Translations under genes and position numbers: made by a program | DNA from: Campylorhamphus procurvoides | Lineage: Eukaryota; Chordata; Aves; Passeriformes; Dendrocolaptidae | Direction of reading: 5' to 3' | Length of the DNA: 64,000 nt | Assembly: GCA_013396655.1 (NCBI GenBank) | Contig: WBMV01008570.1 | Coordinates: 62,001 to 126,000 of the forward strand | The notes under the pieces: model-generated | The model's database searches: none | What the model saw: the letters and a program-made list of their open reading frames with translations, nothing else | Told to the model about the DNA's origin: nothing | Shown: positions 38,271-62,325 of the stretch, in pieces | How positions within the stretch are numbered: the stretch's first letter is position 1 | Layout: each line of letters opens with the position of its first letter

Positions 38271-39871
38271 TTTAAGCGTAGTTTGAGGTTGATAAAGAAG
38301 TAGCACATCTGAGGACACAGAGAAAGTATCCAGGCATAATCAAATTACATCAAATTTTGGAAGAAGCATATGTGTTCTGATTTACCAACAGTGAATTGTT
38401 CTGAAAACAGCAGTGAAAAGAGGATTTAATTGTTGCACTCTCTTGACATTTTTCAATATTATTTCCTGTATATTAAAAAAAAGAAGGAAAACAAACAAGT
38501 ACATTTGCTTTTCTACATTCAAACTGTAAAAGATGAACATGAAATAAATGTCTAAAACTGGCAGTAAATTTGCAGTTCCAGGAATATGTGCAAAGCAAAA
38601 TTATACAATGAAATAAATCACAAGATCAAAATTCTTTCTCTGTCAGGCAATGTGCATCTCTGTCAAAACAGGCAATATATGTTTCTTTGATTAGTTCATT
38701 TAACAAAGCTAAAAAAGGCCTGGGAATGCTGTCACCTCAGTAAAGCTCTGAAGCGGCAACCTAGTTGAAAACTCAAGTCAATGGCAGGTAAAACCAGCTA
38801 GTGCAAAGTAGCATGCACCTTCTGTGACATCTGTGCTAGGCCGAAGTCCAATCAACAACTGACTTGTCCTGTGTCTTTTCTGTTGTCATTAGATAAAACT
38901 GAAAACCAGTGAGTGTTCTTCAAATGAACACCGTTTTTAATTTGAAAATTTTATATGGGTTCAATACAAATACATGTTAGGGTGCTAACACTTATTCATA
39001 TTTTAAAAATCCTGTGAAAGATCCTCTGTTCATCCCTGGCTCTTAAATGCTTTAACAGCATTATTTAAGTTCCCAGGAGTATGGCAAATGAGCCTAGAGA
39101 CCTAGTCTTGCTAATCCGCACATTTGTGACCTCTGAGATTACATACAACTCAATAAGTCCAAAAATGAATTCAGATGCTCCAAAAAGACTCCAAATAGCA
39201 CCAAATGCAGCTGTTGGGCTGCCAAGCAACACAGGTTGCCAAGAGCACATCCTCTCAGCACTACTCACCTTGTACCAGTGTCTAATTGTCTGCAGACTCC
39301 TGTTCAAGGTCTTTGCATTGATTTTAAAAGCCCTCTGTGGAAATACCAGTCTCCATAAAACAGCATTTAGTCTCTCCTTCTTTTTCTTTTTCTCCCCTCG
39401 CCCTTCAGCCTCTCATGACAATAGTGTTCCCTAGGAATGATAAACCATTCTTCATACCAAATACAACTACCAGAATGCAGGATCTAAACTGTGTAGTTCA
39501 AATGAATAGCTACAGAAGTTGTTCTGTTTGACAGTGAACAAAGAACTAATTGGTTCAATCTGATTGTAAAATAGCCCCTCTAATGCCCAAGCACACACAC
39601 ATGCCTTAATGCTACCCCACCACTTTGTTTATTAGGATAAGAAAATATATGTTCTTGAAATATATTGGTAGTAATAAAATATTAGGATTTGGAACTTCGT
39701 AACAAAAGAGCCCTCAACTACCACAGCAATGGGAGACAAGATAATGAAGGTCCAGCTCAGGACTGACAAGTCCTGAGAAAAAGAACAATGAAACATCATG
39801 TTTCCTCCTGTATAGAGCTCATTGATACCCTACATGCAGAGGAGCATAATGCTTCCTGTATTCCTAGTAGT

Positions 39872-39890
39872 GGGGGGAGGGAGGGGAGGG
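39872..39890 (+). other. Perfect G-quadruplex motif, 235 bp upstream of the common exon
   Basis: Four G-runs (6, 3, 4 and 3 G) separated by single A residues, an ideal G4 pattern with one-nucleotide loops. It is on the coding strand, so it would also be present in the nascent PDE4D RNA, 234 nt before the 192-bp exon. Any effect on splicing or transcription is inference. Confidence 0.85.
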
Positions 39891-40101
39891 AGTGGTTCTC
39901 TACCAAATTTCTTTTCCTTCAGGTGGGTTCATTTTGTTTATCAGTAATTTTAAAGTATCTCTCTTGTGTGCCTTCTGTTTTTGCACAGCAGTGGACCTCA
40001 CCAGGTCTTTATTTCCCTATTGTTATCAAGAAGTAATTAGTTATGATAATTTTGCCAGAAGAGTGTTTGTTAATTTCATAATTGCTTGGTCAATAGCATA
40101 A

Positions 40102-50258
<10,157 letters not shown>

Positions 50259-50295
50259 ACATGGAGATGACTTGATTGTGACACCGTTTGCTCAG
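50259..50295 (+). CDS. PDE4D: PDE4D UCR1 exon (37 bp)
   Basis: Very short exon. The first base completes Ile (AT|A), followed by HGDDLIVTPFAQ, the most conserved core of UCR1 in all PDE4 paralogues. It ends exactly at a codon boundary. Acceptor TTTTTTCAG, donor CAG|GTAGGC. Its size (37 bp) agrees with the known PDE4 exon. Too short to be seen as an ORF; it was found from the protein expected after SSIASD. Confidence 0.97.
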
Positions 50296-52651
50296 GTAGG
50301 CAAAATTTTGCAATATTTCTCACATGATCTTGTAATTTAAAGACTAAATGGCCAAACCAGCTGTTTTCTGTCGTTGATATTATATATGTTTGCTTGGAAC
50401 AAGAAAAAATATCTAAACAGAAAGTCATAAACCTACTACTCTTGTTATCTCTACATGTCTTTCTTAATGCTTTTTGATTATCTGAAAAGTTGAAGTGCAA
50501 CAGCACAATAAACCCCTTTGATCTCTTTTCAAATACTGTAGTAGGCAGTCATGATGAAGACAAATCTCTGCTTTCTGTTATTTTCTTACTTTTTATAATT
50601 ACAGTTTCTTCTTTTGAACACCTTTTATGCATTAAATAAAATGTGATTTTAAACATGAGGTAAGTTTTACCCAGAATACTTATGCTCATTTGACAAACCA
50701 TGTTTGGTTTTTCTACTCAGATTCTGTTTTATAAAATATTAGTTCAAAATTCTTCATAATTCGGATCAAGACTTCACAATTTTTCACAATAGAGTTGTCT
50801 TATCATGTATGAAAAGTTAATATTGATATACCTTGAACTCATAATGTTAGGTTTTACTCTGAATAGATAGAAATGAAAGTTAATTCAGTATATTTACAAA
50901 GTCATATATGATTGAAGGTGAATGGAAAGAGAAAGATTGAGTTACCCAGCAGTCTCAAGAATAAAGTGTGCAATTTTAGTCTCAATATGTAGGTTGCTCT
51001 CATCTAATGGTGAGCTGTTAAAATATATACTTGTTATATTATAAATTTAATTTTATTGTAAATAGATACAGTGCATATGCAACTCTGATCAAGATCTTAA
51101 TATGAATAATACCATCATCTTATACAGCAGAGGAAAAATTAGGCCAGGGTATTTTATAAAAATACTCTGAAATCTCTCATGTAAAAGNTGATGCTCAAGC
51201 AATCCAGCAATATTTGCAATCATTCATGTTCATTGTAACCTGATTTTTGTTTTACAAATTGTGCCACATAGTTTCTCTAGAAAATTGTTTCTCTAGGTTC
51301 TAGTTTCCCTAGAAAAACAGCAAATAGTACACCCCATTTATGGATATCTTTTTCCTGGGACAAAACTCTCTTTCTTTTAAGGGCAGTTCTGTATTCTTCT
51401 TGGTATTAATGGATGTGCTTCAGCAATTAGAGTAAAAGCAGTTGAATGCTATAGCTATTTAATTGAGAGCTTTCGGTTTTTCAGTGCAAAACCCTGTTAC
51501 TGTGGTTTAAGCCAACCTGGTTTTATTTGCATTTGAATGGGAGAAAGAGCACTTACAGGGTGAATGATCGTATTACATTCCCTGACACAAGAGCAACTGA
51601 GATGCAGCTGAGAGAGTGTACCTAACAGAGGGGGAGGGACACCTCATTAGACTTTTTGGAAAAATACAATCCTTATCTAAAAATTATTGAATATGCAAAA
51701 TCTTATCTCTCAGTGCCACAGCGAAGCACCGAGCCCATCCCATGGGTTACGTTAGCAGGTAAGGACCTCACTCAGAACTTCAGAAATTAAATGCCATCTG
51801 CCAGAAGAATGTCCACACAATACAAGCTACCATTTTAATGTCTTCCTAAAGCAATATTTAACAAGTACATTTTTTGTGTGCGTCATAGAGTGAGGAACAC
51901 ATGTTCAAGTTATTTCAAACTGTCTGTATTTTCTTCACTTGATCAAGAGGCTTGTTCCACCTGATCATGAGCCACCTGGTGGTAAGACTCACAGCATATC
52001 ACCATGTTAGTGCAGCTGTATTTGTTATGTGGAGGGTGGCATACTGTGTCCCCCACATAGAAGCTGGTCCCGGGAAATGATAATTTGCTAGATTTACCAG
52101 AATGGAACTTTTTTTAAGGTTAAAAAAAAAATCTATCAGAAGGATATTGTCAGTTGCATTTCACTATATTGAAATATACAGTAACTGCTGTAATTTAATT
52201 ATTCATAGCATTTTGCTTTACAAAATAATTTGAGATATTTGAAAAAAATCTGTAGGTTTTTAATTACAAAAAAAATTCAATATTTAAAATTTGTTTGCAA
52301 CTATTTATCTATAATTTGACTTTGAAAATAATGTTGTTTACTTAGGGATTAAGCCTAAAGCAGTTTGCAGGTGACAGGTTGCTTTATGCCCAAAATAATT
52401 CTAGAAATATTAATCACAAGTAGAACCTCTTGGGCAGAGTTAACTGTCATCTGAAGCAAAATACAGTGAAAAAATTATATATTATTTTATATACTTATAA
52501 TACACTTTTAAATATTAATACCTTTATAAATTCAATCAAGTTGTATAGCTCCACTGTAGTCAATAACAAACCCTTTCTTTTCACTTTTACATTCATTGTG
52601 ATGGATGTGGGGATGGCTTGCACCTGCAGAAATTGTCAAAATATGTGTATT

Positions 52652-52679
52652 TAGAATCACAGAAGAGGTTTAGGTTGGA
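52652..52679 (-). mobile_element. Short CR1 3'-tail-like fragment, inverted
   Basis: TAGAATCACAGAAGAGGTTT followed by AGGTTGGA resembles the reverse complement of a CR1 3' tail and the adjoining conserved sequence (ATAGAATCACAGAATGGTTT). It directly precedes a + strand CR1. The last bases also fit sense CR1, so the exact border is unclear. Confidence 0.5.
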
Positions 52680-52889
52680 CATTTCTTCACAGAAAGGGTG
52701 ATTAGACACTGTAACGGACTGCCCAAGGAAGTGGTGCAGTCACTGCCCTGTAGGTGTTTAAGAAAAGAATGAGCATGGCACTTAGCATCATGGTCCAGTT
52801 GTCAAGGTGGTGATCAGTGAAAGGTTGTTCTCAGTGATCTCAGAGGTCCTTTCTAACTTAATTAACTCTGTAATTCTATGATTCTGTGA
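52680..52889 (+). mobile_element. CR1 LINE 3' end, sense (CR1-Y/F-like)
   Basis: The + strand carries the typical CR1 3' region: ATTTCTTCACAGAAAGGGTG, then 'ggactgcccaaggaagtggtg', 'gagtcactgcc'-like, 'catggtccagttgtcaaggtggt', 'gatctcagaggtcctttctaac', and ends TAATTCTATGATTCTGTGA at 52889. The intact tail and 5' truncation are normal for CR1. Confidence 0.9.
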
Positions 52890-52906
52890 CCTTTTCAATC
52901 ACTTGT

Positions 52907-53044
52907 TACTTGGAAGAAAAGGCTGACCCACACCTGTCTACAACTCCTTTTAGGTAGTTGTAAAAAGTGATAAGGTCTCTCATTCTCCTTTTCTCCAGAC
53001 CAAACAACTTCAACTTCCTCAGCTGTAAGACTTGTAAGACGTGC
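52907..53044 (-). mobile_element. CR1 LINE internal fragment, antisense
   Basis: The blocks TTGGAAGAAAAGGCTGACCC, 'acacctgtctacaactcctttt', AGGTAGTTGTAAAAAGTGAT, 'aaggtctctcattctccttttctccag' and 'ccaaacaacttcaacttcctcagctg' are the reverse complement of the CR1 ORF2 C-terminal region (LFSLEKRR ... LIAALQLPKGGC type). It lies back to back with the sense copy. Confidence 0.9.
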
Positions 53045-54901
53045 ATTTCATTTATGCTAAAGCATCTGGGATGCTGGGAAGATACTAGACATTTGACCCC
53101 TGGACCTGGAGTATAAAGAGAAGGGCATAAAAAACAACAGCCAAGTCTCTGTTTTCTGAAAAATTGACAGATTCATATTATTTCAGACACTAGAAAATTC
53201 TGGTTATGTGCACAGTGGTGAACACAGTAGAGACACAACTTCACAGCAGCTCAAGGACCTGAGTGTGGGTCTAGCAAGGCTCATTAGCCTCCACTAATAA
53301 CTGACCTTGAGCAACCTTGCACTCTGCACACTCTTTTCCTCAGCACCTCAGCTGTTTTAATGTCCTGTTATTTCAGATTTAAAACATACCCCAGTTACCT
53401 TCATGTTTTCACATGGCAACCTGTCTAACCTACCAACCTGCCTGAAATTCAGCTCCATGCAGCAGGTATGGAGCCATTCTTTGCCATTCAGAACAGACAG
53501 ATCTAAAAAGCATGGCTGTACCTGAGGTGACTCTCCAAGGAAACACTTAATTATCTTTGTACATGCTTCCAATTCTCAGTGCACCTGCATATGCAGCAAA
53601 TTTGATTCCAATAGGACTTACTGAGTAGGAACTTACAGCCAGGGAAACTGATAGCATTTTTTTTCATGCCTTGGAACAGCTCTGGGAGACACATAGCTAC
53701 CTTTCTCTGACAATACTAGGACATAAACCATTTCAGCATCCTGGCATGAGTAAACTGAGCCCAGGCAGATTGACAAAAGAGAACTAAATATTAAGTATTA
53801 ATTTTTTAATTCTCTGATCTCCAAGATCACCTTTCACCTTCTTCTCAGTTCATGCCTGATTTCTGTGTACATCCAACATATAAATACAACATTTTTTTAG
53901 TGCCACTATGCTAGACATACAAATTTGATGGCATATATAATTATTTTTATTCCTTTTCAAATGTAAAATATGTAAGTGTGCCTCCTGATCTTTGGAAACA
54001 AAAACATAATGAAATTAATACCATCTAGTTAGAGAAATGTATTTTTAGTATCTTAACTCATTTGCTAATTACTTACAATAGCTTGAACACCAGCAGTCAT
54101 TATTAACTCCTGAATATTTTCTGTTACAAGCTTTTATTAATTTATTCTTTTCAGTCTCCTGTTGCCTTCTATCTCCTGTATAAATTTAAGGTGCTGTGAA
54201 AAGAGGCTTCTGTCCTTCTCAACTCAGACCTCTAAAACTCAAATTCCCGTTTCTGCTTTTGCTTTCCTTTGGGTGGGTTCACTAGGAAAGAAGCCAGCCT
54301 GGGCTGAGAAACAAAAACAGGCAACATTTACAGACATGTCAGGGATTAGTGTTGCTGCTTCCTGCTATTTCCAGCCTGGTTCCAAACATGGTCCCTCTCT
54401 GACATCAACTGAACTAGCTCTTCCTTGTCAGAAAGGTTTGTCTTATTATCCTTACACAGTACAAAATTTGTTGCATTTATCCAACTGCCTTTAGAAGAGA
54501 GTGTCTGTGTCACTTATAACAAGAAGACACTTATCCACTACATCCACTATCTGCTGTCTTGCATGAAATTAAATCCAGAAAGGAACTAGGGTTTTTGTTT
54601 CGTTGGTAAGGTTTTTGTCCCCAAAGTCCCCAGACCAACTGTGCCTCTTTAAGAAGAGAATTACTTTTCCTGGCAGTCCAGGCAATCTCACTCCCTTTGT
54701 CCTTTGGAGTTTGTGGGGATTGAACTGCAAATGGAAAAATTTGTAATTATTTCTTATGCATGAAGTATTAGGCTTGAAAGGGTTACTATCTTCCAATCCA
54801 ATGTTTTTATGGTTATTTTAAAGAAATAAGTAGTATTCTGTTAAAAACTTATCACCTCTTCAAATAAGCCTGCTTTCAAACAAATAATGAGTTGTGTATG
54901 A

Positions 54902-56368
<1,467 letters not shown>

Positions 56369-56418
56369 GCGATCACCAATGTGTAACCAACCATCAATTA
56401 ACAAAGCAACTATTACAG
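56369..56418 (+). CDS. PDE4D: PDE4D linker-region-1 exon (50 bp)
   Basis: The first base completes Lys, then RSPMCNQPSINKATIT and the first base of the next codon (Glu in known PDE4D, EEAYQKLA...). This is the linker between UCR1 and UCR2, where the four PDE4 paralogues differ most; the MCNQPSINKAT wording identifies PDE4D. Acceptor TTTTCAACAG, donor ACAG|GTAAAA. Only a 50-bp exon is found, as expected. The next exon (UCR2 start) is not within the window. Confidence 0.97.
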
Positions 56419-59400
56419 GTAAAAATAATTTATTTATAAAAGCAGCTCACTGAAAACTGCATTTTATACCAATAATAATATTATATTGCTTCATATCCTT
56501 GTATCTGTTTTATTAAAAGGATTTGAGTCATGTCATCTAATTGGTGACTTTCAATGTTCTACCATGACAGCCTTTGATTTCTATCTTATTAACTTTGTTT
56601 TATTTAAAGTTTTTCCTCAGTTCTTTTTCCTTATATACCAGTGCATGACTGTGTCATGATTACATTCATTAGTAATTTTTTGCAGTGAAATGTAGTAGAA
56701 GAAATGGGTATAAAGACTGCATTGATCTTTCTTTTTGGGACATAGAGTTATGTAGGTAAATTCTTTTCCTTACAAGTGGATAGGCAATAAGGAGAAATTT
56801 TCAAAACTGATCTGATTTAGGATGGTAAATTCTATTTCTATGATATTTGTGGCTGAGTAAAGAGAAAAAAAATAATTTGTTTGTAAAAGTATTATTTCTA
56901 AGGAAAACTTGAAAACAGGATTAACACTGTAAATTACATGAATACTTTGGAAAATTTTATCCTACAGCACTTTTGGTTATTTTCATGGCAACTCAGTCTT
57001 GGACATCTTTATGGGAATACACTTTCATTGACCCCATATTTTTTACATCATGAGAGTTCACATGGTCTTACATCTGTAATTTTCCAGGTAACTACTTTTT
57101 CAATTGTGTTCTTTCAGAGAGAAAGAGCATTTTCTTTGCCTCTTGATGAAAATATATACTTAATAAACAGGCAAATTATCACTTAAACCAAAACCAGTAA
57201 TGTAATTTTCTATAATGTTCAAAATATCTTTTGTTTTTTTAATTGTATTTGTAACTCCAGGAAGAAATGCTACTTCAGAAATTTTGAGAAGTGTGACTTC
57301 GCAATGTTCAATAGGTTCTGTCTTTAGGCTCTGGAATATGTTAAAATTGATGAGGGATTTTTTTCAGCTAATCTTTCACAGTATCCATATTTATCTCAAA
57401 AGGACCCAATCTTGGCAATACTCTACAATTTTTTTCTCCTAGGAATCCATCATGCAATATGAGCAATTGTGTATAGGGCTAAATTAGGAAACAGAAGGTT
57501 AAGTCTTCAAATCTATAAACAGAAATGCATCCTGGTTTAAGAATGTTCTGCAACCATACAGAGTCATGCAAATTAAATAAATATGAAGAAGGTATAGATA
57601 GATCAATTATAATCATGATCTTTTGTTAGTATATTCCTTTAACAGGTGTTTTTGCATATTGGTTTCAAATTTCTATCCATAAGACATTTCAGTTATTGAT
57701 GTTATACCTATTTTTAGTTTTAGGATTTGTCTCATAGCACAGTAATCCAGAAGCATGTTATCTTTACTGGAGATAGAAATACTTGAAAATAGGGCTCTTT
57801 CTTTGATTCAAGGGACTGACTTTAGAGAGCATATAACACAGTAAAATTTGTAAGAGTAAACAAAAATACATTATCCGGAAGAGAAGATGTGCACACAGTG
57901 AGCCTTGCTTACATGCTCTCCAACAGCTACTTGCATGAGGACAGCTTCTTTTCTCCTGCAGGGGAAGCTGCAGGACTCAAGACCCTCTCTGCTGGAAAGT
58001 GCTGTTGCTCTTTTTAAATTCCCTGTGCTCTGAAAGTTTACACTTAATTAATCCACAGAGTGTACTTATATGTCAGCCATAAATCACCTGAAATTTTAAT
58101 GTTTAGAAGGAAGGTTGTATAGTAAGGACTTCAACTAATCTGGAAAATGCTTATTTGCCAATACATTGAAAGGAAGCAAGAAAAAACAAAGAATATTAAG
58201 GATAATTTAGTGTAATTTAGTTTAGTCTGATTTCTAAGAGACGCTGCTGGAATTGCTGTGCCCAAATTATGCATTGAACTCATTGAGCTGGGCCTCTATG
58301 CACTGGATATAAGGGGTTGAAAGACTTTAATGATACAGCAGAGACATTAAACAACTATAAAGCATGAAAATGGCTACAATTCATTTTGACTGTTGAATGA
58401 AGAGTGATACTATTTTGCATGAATGAGTTTGCCTATTCTTAGTTATAGCCTGGTTTTGGTATTTCTGTGGCAACAAAGTTCATGGCATAGGCACAAAACC
58501 ATGCATGTATCCTTGGGACATACAAAATCCTAGTAAAACACGTTGCATTACAGCACTATGTTAAGAACACTTTTCCTGCTCTTCACAGAATAACTGAAAC
58601 CCTTACAGATGTTGCTAAGCTTTTTGAATTCTTTTGGGGAACATTCAATATGTAGCTTGTGCAAATGCTGAGAAATCCTCCTGGTTGTACTGGTTTCAGA
58701 GTTTGTGTCATGGTATGTCCAGAACAATACACCAGACAGGGAGAGCCTCATCACATCATCCAGGTGGCTCAGCTAGTGATCTCATTGAGAACAGATCACC
58801 AGTGTAACAAACTAGGTAACTGGAAGGCACAGTGTCTCCAAACTACACAAATGACAGACCAAAAATCGGACACTTAAGATGAAGATATTATGTTGCTAAG
58901 CTCCCTAGAAGACATGTCTTTGGGAAGACTCTATCCGAGGAAAGGGATAATCTCAGAATGGAATTCCTGCAGAAGATACAGGGAAAACAATAAGGGAAAG
59001 ATGAAAAGGAATTTGGTGAAGTGTCTAAAATAGCAAAAGCAGAATTTCTCCATTTACTATTTTAATAATTCATCCTTAGGCACAAAATACCTTAGTGAAA
59101 AAGGAAGAAACTCAAAATGAGAACATTTGTTCAAATTCTTAGAAGAAACAGCATGGTGGCCTTAAAATTTACTGTGATTTTTCAGTGTAAATATGTGGAA
59201 GTTGATGATCAATTCTATTCAATATATCCACATGAATCCATTTTGGAAACTTTGTTGAAAGAAGCTGATGAATATCAATGACATACTTGAAATTCAGTAT
59301 GAGCCAATTTAGCTATAGCATGCTGAGTGTTCCTTTAGGAGATAGATTCGGGGGTGAGTTGGGAGCTTTTCATGTAACAACAGATCTTTTAGATGGCACT

Positions 59401-59779
59401 TTTCATATTTACTCAAGGGTGTAAATATCTTTTTTATCTGCAGTAAGTGTGAATAAGCAGACATGAAAACTTCTGTTATGTGTCTTCTTCAAAGGGACAT
59501 GAATTGTTCCCTCTAAGTGCCATCTCTCTCCCATGACTGAGACCAGCCTGGGATAACTGGTTGCTGTACAGTGTTTCCATGCTTGGTGTTCTGTATGTCC
59601 ACTAGGAGAGGGGTTCCTCTCACTATGAACCATATTTTCATGGCAGTGAACCAATTAGTGATTCATTTCCAATTGAAAAAATTCTCTTAACAGAAGCAAT
59701 GTAATAAAAATTCTTTGGGTTTTTTTTAAAATGAAGTTATCTGTGACTCAAAGATTGAGCTTGTAAGTTTTATCCTGCA

Positions 59780-60500
59780 CTTCTGTCCACTCATCCAGTC
59801 CACACTTCCTGAGTTTGTCTACAAGACCTTTGTGAGAGATAGTGTAGAAAGTCTTACTGAAGCTGAGTTAGAAAATATTCACTGCTCATCCATTTTAGAA
59901 GGTAATCAGGTTGGTCAAGTATAACTTATATTTAGTGAATCCATGCTGACTCCCCCTGATCACCTTCTTGTCATCCATGTGGATAGAGATGGCTTCCAGA
60001 ATGAGGAGCTCCACCTTTCCAGGTTGACTGGCTGGTAGTTTCCTCGGTCTCCTTCTTGCCCTTTTTGAAGACTGGGATGATATTTGCTTTCTTCCTGTTC
60101 TCAAGCACTTCTCGTGATTGCTATGACCTTTCAAAAGTGATGATGAGTAGCCTCAGTGTGGTGTTCAACTCTGCATTCATGAATGCATCCTATCATGCCC
60201 GATGGACTTGTAGATGTCAAATTTGCCTAGGTGCTCTCTGACTCAATCCTGCTTGGCCAAGGGAAAACCTTCCAACATTCCTTTACCCTGATCTTCCAAG
60301 TCAGAGATCCCTGAGGACTGGTATTGTCAGTGAAGACTGATACAAAGAAGGCATTCAGTAACTTCTCTACATTCTCTGTTACCTGCACCCCATCCTGCAT
60401 TTAGTACCAAAGTAGCCTTTGTTTTCCTTTTGTTATTGTTCTATATGAAAAAGCCTTTCTTGTTGTCCTATTATTCTTTCCCATGTTTGAGATTCTGCCA
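59780..60500 (-). mobile_element. CR1 LINE ORF2 fragment (RT N-terminal half), antisense
   Basis: On the minus strand, frames give CR1 reverse-transcriptase blocks including LILEAISIHMDDKKVIRGSQ followed by HGFTKYKLYLTNLITF (59.9-60.0 kb), preceded by a VFKKGKKE-like block and FEKS-like and GPDGM-like regions further right. This is upstream of the FADD catalytic motif and the 3' end, so the copy is an internal fragment lacking the tail. It is heavily broken by stops and frameshifts. It comes from a different part of CR1 than every other copy in the window. Confidence 0.9.
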
Positions 60501-60529
60501 GAGAACAGCAGGAAATAAAGGCAACAGGA

Positions 60530-60750
60530 AAACAGTAGTAGACAAAAAACAAAACCAATTAAAAAAACAACAAAAACCAAAACAACAACAACAAAACAAA
60601 AAAGCAAAAAGTAAAAAACCAAAATGTAAAAAAGCAAAACCAAACCAAACCAAAAAAGAAAAAAACCTTAAAAAACTAAACAAACAAACAAAAAAAAAAA
60701 GAAAAACCAAACAAAGAAAACCAAATAAAAAACAAACAACCCCCCCAGTA
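60530..60750. repeat. A-rich low-complexity tract with CAA/AAAC/CCAAA units
   Basis: About 220 bp of A with interspersed C, CC and a few G or T, ending in a C8 run near 60740. Frames through it are Lys/Gln/Asn-rich on + and Phe/Leu/Val-rich on -; these are compositional artefacts, not genes. It begins about 30 bp from the right edge of the antisense CR1. Confidence 0.9.
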
Positions 60751-61689
60751 ATAACAACAACAAAGTATTGATTATGGTAAACTACAATGTCAAACTTTTT
60801 GACAGAGGTGACATAAAATGGTCTGAAATGCACATTCAAGTTTATTGATGGACGGGTGCTTTTCTAAAGCACTGGAGAAACCTGGCAGCATAGCTTTAAA
60901 AAGGCATTTTTTAATAAATTGATCTTTGTGCAGTGTGTTGAAGGATACTTAAATGTTTTGTTCCTTGTACTTCTGCTTATACCCCTACACCTTTGAATAT
61001 TTTCAGTGAATTTAGCTCTCCTCAGTTATTTTTATTTTATGGTAAATACCACAGACACTTACATTCTGAAGTGTGAATGTGATTTGTAGCATTTTCACCT
61101 CATTCAGACTGTGGTAAATACCATCTGTTATTTGGGAAATTAGCATATATGCATCTGTAGACTCAAAACAGGTTAACAGTATGCATCATCAGTGGTTGAA
61201 TTCAAAATTTTTAAGCACTTTATATACACAAATATCACCGGCACACACATGTCAGTACATTTCAGTTTACTTTCTCAGGGAATATGTGTAATAACCACAT
61301 TTAGGACCAGAATTTTCACAAAGGAAAGGGATAAGTGTGCCCTTTTAACTTCTCTGAATGCTTTTGACATTCCCTTTTTATGTGAATTTCATGAAGACAT
61401 CAGTATTCATTACAACTGTTTCCTCAGATGGACCAGAAAATAGCACATTATGTTGTTTGGTGTGGATTTTGATATGTGAAGAGTAGTAGCACAAGAGAGA
61501 GGAACCAACAAACTGGGAAAAAAATACATGGAAGGTTATATACCTAAATTAAGCTTTCATGTTAATGCAGTCCTGAAAATGTGTTTTTTTTGGAAGGCAC
61601 CCACAGTGCATATACATGCTCAGTGCTTCTTATCACTGTCAGATAACTAAGTATGTATTTATTTTATTATTTCTATCCAACTCAATTCC

Positions 61690-62325
61690 TTCCTGGATGA
61701 AAAACTGAACATGAGCTAGCAATGTGCACTTACAACCAATCACAAAGAAAACAATCACACCCTGGGCTGCATCAAAAGAAGCACACCCAGCAGATCATGT
61801 TTTTGTGGGACCTCATCTGGAGCATTGTGTCCAGATCTGGGACCCCCAGCACAAGAAATACTTGGACCTTCTTGAGTCAGTCCGGATGAGGACATGGAGA
61901 TGATCAGAGAGGGCTAGAGCACCTCTTCTATGAAGACAGGCTAAGTTGGGGTTGTCCTGTTTGGAGAATCAGCAGAGGCTCCAGGGTGACATTATTGCAG
62001 CCTTCCAGTACCTAGAGTGACCTATAGGAAAGCTGAAGAGGAACTATTTACAAGGATGTGTCACCCTTAGATAGGACTAGGGGCAATGACTTTAAACTGA
62101 AGGAGAACATATTTAAATGAAATATTTGGAAGAAATTCTTTGCCCTGAGGGTGGTGAGGCGCTGAAACAGGTTATCCAGAGTAGTCATAGGTGCCCCACC
62201 CCTTGAAGTGTTCAAGACTATATCAGATGGCAGTCTGAGCAACCTGATCTAGTGGAAGGTGTTGGATTTAGATGATCTTAAAAGTCCCTTCCAACCCTAA
62301 CCATTTTATGTTTCTGTGAATTCTA
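61690..62325 (+). mobile_element. CR1 LINE, 5'-truncated, sense
   Basis: Sense CR1 with blocks FLDEKLNMS-like, 'caatgtgcacttacaacc', CTGGGCTGCATCAAAAGAAG, 'tgggacctcatctggagcattgtgtcc', the EHLFYEDRLS-like region, 'gtgacattattgcagccttccagtacct', 'gggcaatgactttaaactgaagg' and 'ccctgagggtggtgaggcgctgaaacagg'. It ends with CCATTTTATGTTTCTGTGAATTCT. Frameshifts and stops make it inactive. Confidence 0.92.

Noticed and set aside
60430..60839. 113- and 122-codon frames on opposite strands
   Set aside because: Lys/Gln-rich and Phe/Leu-rich composition comes from the A-rich tract and the adjoining CR1 fragment, not from a coding gene.
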